From the NCBI RefSeq assembly GCF_037392515.1, contig NC_090290.1, positions 620,001 to 684,000 on the forward strand: 64,000 nt of DNA, in the 5' to 3' direction. The translations under genes were made by a program, and so were the position numbers. This document shows, in pieces, positions 11,201 through 23,200 of this stretch. How positions within the stretch are numbered: the first letter of the stretch is position 1; every line of letters starts with the position of its first letter. Origin of the DNA: Haliotis asinina (taxonomy: Eukaryota; Mollusca; Gastropoda; Lepetellida; Haliotidae). The notes beneath the pieces are model-generated. The model searched no databases, was not told the origin of the DNA, and saw only the letters and a list, made by a program, of their open reading frames with translations.

Positions 11201-14200
11201 TATAGGGAATGACAGTTCTGGCTCACTTTCAAGAAATGTCTCTACAAAGCCTTATTTAGTAAATAAGGCTTTGGTTGGGTCATTAGCTCTTGCTACTATT
11301 ACCCCTACTATAAAAAAGTTGGCGGTAATTACTGTGCCTTGGTAGGAGGTAACACTGTGCCGTACGGTACGATCAATAATTCTTCTCTTACAAATCCCCT
11401 ACCCGGCCCATCCCTCAAGTAGTATAAGTTAGGTTCGTCGGCTTTCATATCCACTTTATCTATGTTGTAAGTTTTGACTGACCATATAGGATCGGTGGCT
11501 CGCTTACGGCTATCGCCCTCGTGTTCCCCTATGTCATGTTTATATCGAGGAAACAGTTTAACGTGAACCGCCTATGATCTCTTTGGTGTTCGTAATAAAG
11601 GCTTGTTGGGCTTTTTGTATCCCCTGTTCTATGTACTTTTTTTTCTCATCCTCGCTGATAGCAGACTTACGAGACTTGGACCGAATATCTTGTTTCATTT
11701 CGTTATATTTTTTGAGTTCAGATAGGATTGAACGAAACTCCTCTTCTGAGATCTTACTGTCAGAGAGTGCCGTGGAAATTCGCTCACTCACTGTGTTCAG
11801 CTTTGCTTCGGCCAGAACCCTGATCTCGTCGTGTTTCAATGCCTTACGATTAAGTCTGCGTGATACTAACTTAAGCGCCAACCCTACCAACCCTGTTACC
11901 CCAGCCGTTATTTCAATACCTAGCACTATAGGTGCAGCCACGATGGTGGTTAACAACCCAACGCCTGCCGCCCCTAGTCCCATGCTGGTTGCCATAAGGG
12001 TAGTGTCAGCCCCGTTCACGATATTGAAAGCTCTATTGTATTTTTTACATAGTGCTTTCCGCGTGTCACGGTCTTGTTCTAGTTGGCGTTTCACATCACA
12101 TAACTGCCTCAAGCGGAACCCATCTATGGTTTCCAACGTCTTCGCTACTTCCTCTACGACTGGGTACAGACCCATCCTATAATATATATTTTGAAAGATT
12201 TTTTAATTGGGTTTCAATTAAAAGTCTATCAATGAATTTGAAGTCTACAAGTTCTAGACTACTAGTCAGGGCAATAGGTGAGAGGTTAATAAAATTTCCT
12301 GTTGTAATAGAAACCCCATAAAGGCTTATTAAGTGGTTTATAGGACCCGTGGTACCCCATTGTATAACAATACGACAATATTGGCCTAGGTGTTCTTCAT
12401 ACCAGTGTATTGACACCCCGGGTAAAATTTGGTGTACTATTGAGGTGTTTTCATCACCTAAATAGGAAAAGAAGACTTCTATGATGAGGGTGGAAGGGGA
12501 AGATATTCTATCAAGATCACTGCTAAATATTAATTTATGGCCTGGACGAGCACTTAACCCCTTTTTCCCGTAACCCAAAGATTCTGTGTGTGTTAATGGA
12601 ATCTCTGGAATGAAATCCCCGGGCCAGATACCGTTGTTCCTAATCTTAGAGATATCCCCATGTTCGTTTAATGTGATATAAGGTGAGGTGGGTATTAAGT
12701 TGATCAGCCATTTAGGTTTTTTAAAATCTGGTAACGGTACCCGTCTGTACACGTTGTCTTTGAATTGTAGGATGTATAATTCATCTTCCTCACCAGGCTG
12801 ATCGAATCCCTCCGTATCTCCCAGGTCGTTAAGTGTAGTGTTGGGGTGATGACTGGTCATTATTATACTATTACGATATAATTTCCAACTGGTTTTCTGA
12901 TAATAATTCAGGGGTTAACTTCATACCCATGAAGTGTATGTTGTCAGGCAGGAAGATATTGATTAGTGATATCTTGTTTCCCACGATCACGTTGACCCCC
13001 TGCAGACTGGTCTTGGAGTCGACACCCACCCGCACGTAAACGTTGCAAACTTGAAACTGGTGTTGTTTCACCCACCCGAGTTTGATCCCCTTCACGATCT
13101 CGACATCATTCACCGATGGTTCCCCTAGGTAGACTTTGATGATCAGTGTTGAGTTTGCCGGCAGACTCTCTAGTATCTTGACCACGCCTTCGAATTCAGA
13201 CACCAACTGCAATTTCACGTTTTGTATGGTTGGTTTACTCGATAGCATGTGGGCTGCTATAGTGTTGACTGGGCTGACGACTATACTACGTCTCTGAGTT
13301 GGTACGTAAGCCACGAGCAGAATTCCATTGTTCACGACTTTGTTTAGGTGGTTGTCTTTGTTATCAGTGAACACGTAGGGGGAGACGAGTCTAATATTGA
13401 TAAACCAGTCGTTCTCGGGTAACAACACCCACTTGTCATCTTCGGTGAAGACGAGCATATATGGTTTGTTTTTGACGACGGTAGTGCTCTCAACATCGTC
13501 TAAGTCGAACAGTTTACCTCCGAACGATGGGTATATTACCCAATTATTATCACCGGTGTTGACAAGGGAGTACTTAGTGTTTACTGTTGCTCTTGTGGTA
13601 TCTATCATATCACTTAGGGTTCCACCGGAGGGGATTTCAACGCGTTTGTAAATGTTGTTTTTCAGTTGCAAGGCGTACGATTTACCATCTACTCCGGGAG
13701 CGTCGAAACCGCGTGTGTCTCCGAGGTCGGAGATCCCGATATTGACGCATTTTTTCACTCCGGGCCCTTGTGCGCTGGTCATGTTACATGAAGTGTTAAG
13801 CTGAGGTATCCTATATTTACAGGATTATGATTTATATCTAACACCGATATTGTCAGCTCAGGTATGTTGCCCTGGGTTAATCTCTTATACTGCCGTGGTG
13901 AAAATGACTCGGTTCTACCGTCGTTGAATTTCTCAGTTTTCACCGGCACTGCTCTCAATATAGTGGAAGGGTGACCTCCTTGAATGTTGTACGTTGTGCT
14001 CACCTGATCGAGATGAATGTACAGCTCTCGGTACGGTACTAGGTCGGGTAACTTCGTGCCTGTGACGGTTTTTGTTGGTTTTATCTCGTCAGGAGACATA
14101 CCGAGTATCCTCGCTAATGGTCGGCCGAGCCTCAAGGAGGTTCTTCCGTTGTTGATTAACACCACTGTACCGTTTGAGTCGTTCATCTTGAGTTCGGCTC

Positions 14201-17200
14201 CCAGGGGTTTGAAGACCTCGTCGTTTAGAGAGCACACGCTGTAGTAGCCGTCAGTTATCTGGCTGCGAGTTCCACTAACGAACAGCTTATTGTTGCTGAT
14301 ATTAATGTTAGTCCATTGCGGTAGGTAGGTGATATCGCAGAGTGCGACTTCGAGTTGACCTGACGTGTTATCGATCGCGTGCGTCAGCTGAACGGCCTCA
14401 CCGCTAGTTATTCCTGGAAGTGTTATGTACATATTACATATATATTTATTATATAATAGTTTTAAAATGTATTCCCCTGGTGTGTTTTACCCTAAACTGG
14501 ATGTTGATTTCTCCACCATGAAGATTGTGGTTGCTCCTGGGTTGTATTTCAATGCCCAGCTTTTAGATGTGTTCGATAAGTATAAGCTTTCGGTGACTAA
14601 CATCAAGGCAGTCCACGCTTGGTTCAACAACCCTATGCAGTTCTGGCAGAATCAATTCAACTTTGCTGTGTGGTGCGCTACAACGGGGTGTGGTGTGGCA
14701 TTGGCCGACTCTCAGCGTGGACCGCTGAGTCAGTCTGTGTTCAAGTTCCACGTGTACTACCAGGTCAGACGTATCCTTAAAGAGATCAGTGCCCCCCTCC
14801 CACAGGACAAAGCGTGGGACGCAACAAACAACCCATACGATAGACGGGCCTATGAACGTATTTGCAATGAATTCGAAATAAACCCGAAGACGGATTGGCG
14901 TTTGCCGGGGCCGAACCACGGGTTGGGTATTCCTTCTGATGGCGTGCGATCAGTGAAAGAACTCAGTGATCTTGTACTGAAACAAGGTAAACTACGCCCG
15001 GACTTTGCTTTGTCGAGTAATGAATGGAGGGATGATCGTATGAACTTTAAAGGTGGTGTTGCTTTCACAGTCCAGAAAGTGGAGCAGTCAACCGCAGACG
15101 GGTGGAAAATGTTCATGCTGGACACGTCGAAAGGATTCACTCGTGCTGGCACAATACGCTTGAACGACTCGATTCGAACGTACGTGTGGGCGCTGTTGGG
15201 TGCGCAGTCGCAAACGCGTTCCAACATCATCGGTAAGGGAGCTGCTTTCGAAGCTCAGGAACAGTTCGTTGACAACGTTGAGGATACTATCAATTCTCCA
15301 GTTGATCTCCCGCGGGCCATCGACCGTTACCAAAAAGCGTTAGAAAACGCCAGATCGAAAGTCAATTACGTGTTCGGCGTGGGGTTGTACATGGCTCCGA
15401 GTGATATGCAACTGAGAATAAAAAAAGTGGTGGGTTATAACAACAAAATAGTCGTAGCCACGAAGGATCAAAAATTGGGTATCAACCCCGATATTAACAC
15501 CCCCCCTAGCCCACACACCCAACCACGTGAAACGGGTATAGTGGCGCCACCCCCGGAGCCTAAAGTTCATGTGTCCCCCACACACCCCTATATTCATGTG
15601 GGGGTACCCCCCTATCAGCAGCATATTGATAATAAAACAGCCCTAGTGGTTGGCGGGGTAGCTTTGGGACTTATTTGGTTAAAGATTTCTTAGCCGCTAC
15701 GTACACCAGACCCGCCACGGCGACGATGGCTGCCCACAGGTTTTGACTGAGCCACATGGCAGTTTTAGACAGAGCGCCCAACAACCACGAGACGATGCTA
15801 CCCAGGATGCCGGGAAGGGCTTCGGCGGCTTTACCAGCCAGTTTAGCTAGGCCTTCCCCGAGTTTTTTTAATCCAGTCTTTAACACCCCCACCGCCACTT
15901 GGAGTTCCCCCGCCGCCGGCAGGCCCCACAGGGGTTCCCCCTGTCAGTGACACCGCCAGGGTTGATATGATGAAACCCAATGCAGTCAGAATACTGGCGA
16001 TGGTGATCCCTTGCTCCCGGAACAATATCCGAATCCTGTTGGCTAAAGTTGTATCCTCGTTCAGTATTCTATCGATTGTTTCCCGAATACGACTGATCTG
16101 GGATCGAAGCTGTTCACGATTCGAGGAAGCGGCTTCCAATCGTGTACGTCTCTCGTCTTCTAAATCACGTATTCGTTCATTGATACGACGCTTCATATCA
16201 TCGTTTTCAGTTTCGTTGAGTTCGGTTTTTTCCCTAGAGATGTGCTCGTCGATTTCGTTCAGTTTCCCCATGTTGTTCACGAGTTCTCCACGCACGCGTT
16301 TCACGGCTTCGTCTAAGCCGCGCAGTTCCCTTACCGGAAAGTCAAACCCCGGTAACGGTTTGTCCCAGTAGGTGCTCAACAGTTTTTCTATGCTGTCTGA
16401 GGCTTCTGTGGCACGCTGTGGTGTCATTTCATCTCTAGTGGTGAGGTGGGATCTGGTAGCTTGCAGATCTTCTTTAACGGCCTTAGGTATTGCACCACCG
16501 TAATCATTCATGTTTAGATTTTTACGGATAAATTCGACACCATGGCGGCTGGCTAGAGTTGACAAGGCCAGTGGTTTTTTATTGCGCTTGTTAACGAGGT
16601 CAACCCCTGGGTCAGACTTAAGGCGTAGAACACCCTTTGTATCAATAAAAAAATTATCAAGGTATCGGCCCTGTGGATCAACGTAGTTTTTATCACTTCT
16701 TAAACTTTCGTAATAATCATCTACCGTTGTTGCCAAAAGTTCTTGGTTCAATGATGAACTAGTAAATGAGGTCTCCTGCTCATCATCGAATGCCTGGGCA
16801 CTAGCGCCCGGCATCTCATCCATAGGTATGTCTTCATCCATTAGTATTTAAATATATTTTATTTATATATAACAATGTACGGCAGAAAATTAGATCCTTT
16901 CAGAAAATTGAGAGAGCCATTAGGTGCCAGAGCCGTGCGCCAGTCGGTGACTATCACCAACAATCCCAGCAAGATAGACCAGAATCAAACTCTGCTGGTT
17001 AGATTTCCAAACCTTGGTGAGAATGACCTCATTGTACCAGGCACTGTTCGACTGGCGTTCAATATCACGTTGACCTCCGACAACGACAAACGCGAGCTAG
17101 TGCGGAACGTGGGTCGAGCTATCATTAAGAAAACGACCGTCAAGATCAGCGGTAACGAGGTGCTGAGCATCGACGACAGCGACGTGTTTCACTGCTACAG

Positions 17201-20200
17201 GGATCTCTGGAAAAGCGAGGGAGAACGAGTCAATGATGTGTACCAGGGTATCAGCAAATCAACCCGGGCGCGCATAGGGTACGTCTTCACGACAGACCAG
17301 CAAGACAAGCTATCGGCCGGTGAAAAGGCCATCGCTCTAGCATACGGGAATCGATTCTGCGTGCCGCTCGACTTCGAGTTGCTCACGGGACACGCGCCGT
17401 TTTACCAGGCCGCGCTGGGTGATAGGCTAGAATACGAGCTCACGTTTAACGACTATAGCAAAGTAGTGCGTACGCCGAACGGTGATGAGGCCAGTTATGC
17501 CATAGACAACATCTCTCTGGAGTTTGACATGGTCACTAGCCCGGAGCTGGCCAGGCAGGTTCGAAGCCAGTACTCTGGGAAGATGGCCATTCTGTACGAT
17601 CGCGTACTGAGACATAGATCAGTCGTGCGAGATAAGAGCGACACTGTGTGGAATATCAACCTGAACGTGCCGGCGCGATCGATGAAAGGTATCCTGGTCG
17701 TCCCCGTGGAGGATTACGAGCCATTCCGGAGGGACAGCGAGAAGTTTTTCAACCCCGAGATTGAAAAGGTGGAAGTGACCATCGAGGGCGTGCCCAACCA
17801 GCTGTTCAGTCATGGTATGAGACCACACCAGCAGTGGGATGAGATAAAAAAGCTACCAGTGGGGGACTACATAACAAAGGACCTGGACCTCGGCTCCGTG
17901 CAGATCGGTGAATACCTGACCACCAAGTACGCCCTATGGTTGGACATGCGATCCACGGATGATGATAAACTGCACGGTAGCGGGCGCCGTATAGATAACG
18001 GCAGCGAAGGGATAACCATCCAGATTACTAAGAAGGCTCAAACCGCTGGTAAGTTGAAATTATATCTGTACGTAATTATGGACGCGCAACTTAATATAGA
18101 CAATGGGAGATTCGTGCAAGCCATCTACTGATGGGGGGTACCCCCCACTACCCACTGACCCACACTGCGCCATAGTGTGCGGGCAGACTGGCTGTGGGAA
18201 GACCGTTTTCGTGTTGGATATGTTGGAGGGTTACTACAAGGATGTGTTCGATAACATCGTTATCATGTGCCCTACTCTGAGCATGAATAAAACGTACGCG
18301 CGACCTTGGGTGATGACGGACCCGGACGTGCACAAAATCGACCCTGGAACACGCCTGCAGGACTGGTTGAAAGCTCTTCACGAGAAATTTAAAGGGGAAC
18401 CGACGCTGTTTATACTGGACGACTGCAGCGCTAATCGCGAGATAACAAAAAAGAGAGACATGCTATCGTACCTGGCCTTCTCCGGCCGGCATGCAAATCA
18501 CAGCGTCTGGGTGCTAATGCAGAAGTTCAACTCGGTGTTGAAAGACCTCAGGGAGCAGACGCGATGGGTGGCCTTATTTCACTGCAAGGACAGGGATTCG
18601 TTTGAGGAGTGTTTGAGAGAGAACGATGTGATGAGTAAATTAGAACGGGAACGTGTGAAGAAACAGCTCGCTGAAACTAAACACGCTAAGCTCGTTCTAA
18701 AAACCGACCAACCAGTAGCATATATAGTATGCTAAGCAAAGCTAAGCTAAAGCTAAGCAAAGCTAAGCAAAGCTAAGCAAAGCTAAGCAAAAGCTAAGCA
18801 TAGCTATGATATTTGAAGTATTTGTCGTGTGCAACTTAACCTTCATTTCTCTGTGTTTTGTCTGTATCGGGTATTATATAGTTAAAACTAAATCTTACTT
18901 GTTATATTATAAGATGGAGTGTGAGGAATTGCTCGAACAGTTGGGGGGTACCCCCACTGTGTTGGATTCCCCCAAGCGAGAGAAACTGGTGGCGTTGGCT
19001 GTTGGCGGCAAAGCCAAACATTACTTTGGAGACTACACTCCGGATAAAATTCACAAAATGCCAGCCGAAGAAATCGATAAGCTGTACGCTAGATACGAGT
19101 CCCGGCTCGGAGCAGAAATGACAAAGACAATAGGATCGGCTATGACCCAGATATACACCGGTATTGTATCACACTTCCTTCCCATTCCACCAGAGCGCCG
19201 ACTTTACCTGTGGGAGGACCTCGAGAAAGACCCTTTTATCGAACACGCCGTGAGCTCTATCAGCTGCGGGCTGTACCACAAATATGGTATGTTGTTGGCT
19301 CCAGTGACGGCGGCGATTATCACGGCAAAACATTGTCAATTTGAGAGAAAGAATAATAATAATAGTATAGATGGATGCTGCACAGGAAACCCCAGTGGAG
19401 GTACCCCCAACAGTGAGTTCCGAGGTGACGGTGGAGACCCCACCCCCAACAGTGAGCCCCGAGGTGACGGTGGAAACCACTTCAACAGTAACCAGGCAGA
19501 AGAATCCTAAGAGAGTAGCTGCCGGTAAAAAACGGTGGTGTAACCAACATAAAGTGACCAACCCCCGACTGTTGTTGGCTGTAGGTGTAACTGCTGCCGT
19601 GGTTATAACATGGTTATACGTGGGGGTACCCTCCCACAGTGAGCCACCACCCAACAGTGAGCCCCCCACGCCGCCGGCAGGCCCCACTATTGACCCGCAT
19701 ATCATGTTATAATTTTAATATTTTATATCATATACATAATGTCTGAGGGGAAAACGTTCGTCAACGACGCATACCACGCCACAGTGGTCGCCAGTCTAGC
19801 CGTAGGGTACGCTCGGTTGACTAAAATGGTGCTTAAACAACCAACTATCAAGCTAGATTTCAACCTGCAGGATATGGGTATGCTCATAATGAACCTTGGT
19901 ATGGTGATGGCCACAAAAGACATCCTAGTAAAACAAGGAATAATACCTGATAATATAATGAAATAAATATAGGATGGCCACGATAGCTATGATGGTCGGT
20001 GGGGCGTTAGTGAATGCCCTGGCATTTTCCGGGAGTAATTTCCTCTTCTCGAAACTACGAGATGATCACGCGGCTGAAATACAGGAAGAAAGGAAGCGAC
20101 ACGATCTCGCTACTGAGAAATTACAAAGGGCACAGGCTGAGTACGTTAAAAAACGCCTCCAGAGGATCGATTTTATTAACGAACAACTCAAGCGTGAAAA

Positions 20201-23200
20201 CCATGCCATTAAAACATTCAACGATGTCGATGAAGCAATGAAAGAATACTATCTACTCACTGGTAAACAATTGGAACCGCTCAATAAACCCACACTCGCT
20301 CAGTACTACACACCATCCAAGGGACAAATGAATCGTGAACTGGGCTTCATAGTGTTGGGTATAGCAGCTACTGCGTTGGTTGCGAAGCAATTAAACTAAA
20401 ATACCTTTATAAGTAAACATGAGACCCGCTCCATACCGATGCGAATACATACTTATGGGGAAGACCGAGGCCTGTGGTAGGAAATGCAGGAATCAGGGGT
20501 TCTGTTGTTTCCATATGGGAAGTCCTAACTACACGTGTTCTGTGTGTGGTATCGGGGTTAAAGGACACTACTGTCTATGTAAAGCTCACGGAGCGAACGT
20601 AGTCAGACATCAACTCATCTACGAGAATAAAAAAGGCTACATAAAAGAACGTAGGCGACTGCTCAAGATAGACTCCAGTGCGTGAAAGGGTTACCTCCCC
20701 TTACTGTGAACCAATTAGACATTGGTTCTCTTAGGTGTAAACACGATGTCTACTGTAAGCGAGCTCAAGAGGGTCGCAAAACAGAGAGGTGTTATCGGGT
20801 ATTCTAGAATGCGGAAGTCAGCATTGTTGAGATTACTAGGTTTAGAAGCCCCTCCTACGGTAAAACAATTAAAAGCTCAAGCAAAACAGCTTGGACACAC
20901 GGGTTATTCAAACCTGGGGAGAGCCGGGTTAACCGCATTGTTATCACATGCCCCCGTAGCACGTCCCACTGTAAAACAACTGAAAGCCGAGGCACACGAT
21001 TTGGGTTTAGGCGGGTATTCCCATATGAGAAAACCACAGCTTTTAGAATTATTACGGCAGAATAGAGCTATTGACCTACAGTTCGTGAGCACTGAGCGCG
21101 CTGTAGGTAACTATTTGAGAGGTTGGCGCATGCACGTTGATAGAAACATAGACATTATAGATATCAAGCCTCTGATAGCTGATAAGGTCAACCAGGAACT
21201 AAATAATCTAGGAAGTATCAAGTTTCAGATCACAGTGAAAATGTCGCTCGATAAGCAGGTTGGGGGCCCCACAGGGGCCACTGAGTATGTTCAGCCTTAC
21301 TTCCGAGGTCAACAAGAGGTCGTCACACATGCAGAGACCATTGACGCATCAATCGATACAAGTTTTCAGCAGATACGAGAATACCTAGAACGCTATACAC
21401 ACTTGGGGTCCGGGTGGGCTGTAGATAAAATCGATAATGTCTATCTAGACATAGCTAACTACGTGCCGTTCAGAGGCGGGTCATACCTAGCCTTGCCTCC
21501 CTACTATAGGAACAAACATGCCATAGTAAACGTTAAGAATAGAGGAAACGATTGCCTTAGGTTAGCTATCAGGTCAGCCTTATTTCCAGCTGGCAAGAAT
21601 TCAGATAGGCTTTCTAGTTATCCCCAAGACGATGGGCTTAATTGGGATGGTATAGATGAACCCACCCCCATATCCCAGATCACTAAAGTAGAAAAACAGA
21701 ATAATCTGGCTATAAATGTCTTTGGGCACGAAGGTAACACAACAATAGTACACAGGGTCAGCCCGGTGAAGGATCGCCAAGTTATCAATATATTCATGAT
21801 CCAACTAGGTGAAAAGTATCACTACACGTGGATAAAACATCTCAGCCGGTTGTTGCACGACCAGTCGAAACACGATGGGGAAAAACACTTTTGTGTACGA
21901 TGCCTACACGGTTTCAGTCGAGCTGATTTATTAGAATCCCACCGGGATGATTGCCAAGGTGTGGGGCAGACGGCCATACGAGTCGACATGCCTAAGGAAG
22001 GTGACAATATCCTAAAATTCAATAACCACAAGAACCAAATGTCTGTGCCTTATATTATATACGCCGACTTCGAAGCCTTAGTTGTGGGTGGGGATTCCCC
22101 CACACTCCCTAGTGGGGGTAGCTTCACCCACAAGACACAAGAGCATAAAGCCTGTTCGTTTGGATACATTGTCGTCCGTTGTGACGGGGAAACGAAAGCT
22201 CCGGTAGTGTATAGGGGCCCTGACGCGGCTGAAAGGTTTCTAAAGTGTTTGCAGGAGGAAGAAAAAATTATTAGGAATGCATTGTATAAAATCGCTCCCA
22301 TGCGTATGACCCTAGCCGACAGGCTAGCTCACGCTAGTAGCACTCACTGTCACGTGTGCGACTCACCACTTAACGGTGATTCGGTGAGAGATCACTGCCA
22401 CATAACTGGTAAGTATAGAGGCGCCGCTCACAACGCGTGCAACCTCAAGCTTAAAATCAACCCTAAGACAATAAACATCCCCGTTGTCTTTCACAACTTG
22501 AGAGGGTACGACTCACACTTGATCATGCAGGCCATCGCGAAAATCGATGGTAATATAACGTGCATCCCCAACAACATGGAGAGATACATCTCCTTCAGCT
22601 TAAACGGACTTAGGTTCATTGACTCGTTTCAGTTCCTCCTGTCGTCACTCGACAGTCTGGTCAAGGCCAACAATACCTTCCCTATCACCGATCGATACAC
22701 AGACGCCGAGACTAGACCCCTGCTTATGAGGAAGGGTGTGTACCCCTATGAGTACATGGATAGTTGGGCCAAGTTCACCGAGACCAGACTACCCCCTATT
22801 GACTGCTTTTATAGCAAGCTGAATGAGGCGTCCGTCTCACGAGATGATTACTCGCACGCGACTAACGTATGGAATAAACTGGGTTGTAAGAACCTGGGTG
22901 ATTATCACGACCTGTACTTGAGGACAGATGTACTGCTGTTAGCCGACGTGTTTGAAACGTTCAGGCAGACCTGTTTAAAGCAGTATAAACTCGACCCCGC
23001 ATGGTATTACACCAGCCCAGGTCTGTCGTGGGACGCCTTGCTTAAAAAGACCGGAGTTAATTTGGAATTGCTAACAGATTACGACATGCACCTATTCATT
23101 GAGAAAGGCTTGCGAGGTGGGATTTCCATGGCATCCAAACGATACGCGAAAGCAAATAATCAATACGTGAAAGGTTACGATCCTAACAAGCCAACCAATC

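Noticed and set aside
11574..12182. 202-codon plus-strand frame
   Set aside because: Antisense shadow of the leftmost Polinton gene; Ser/Phe/Leu-rich composition and no promoter.
19169..19705. 178-codon minus-strand frame in the Polinton
   Set aside because: Antisense to two overlapping plus-strand genes and contains translated C/G-run repeats.
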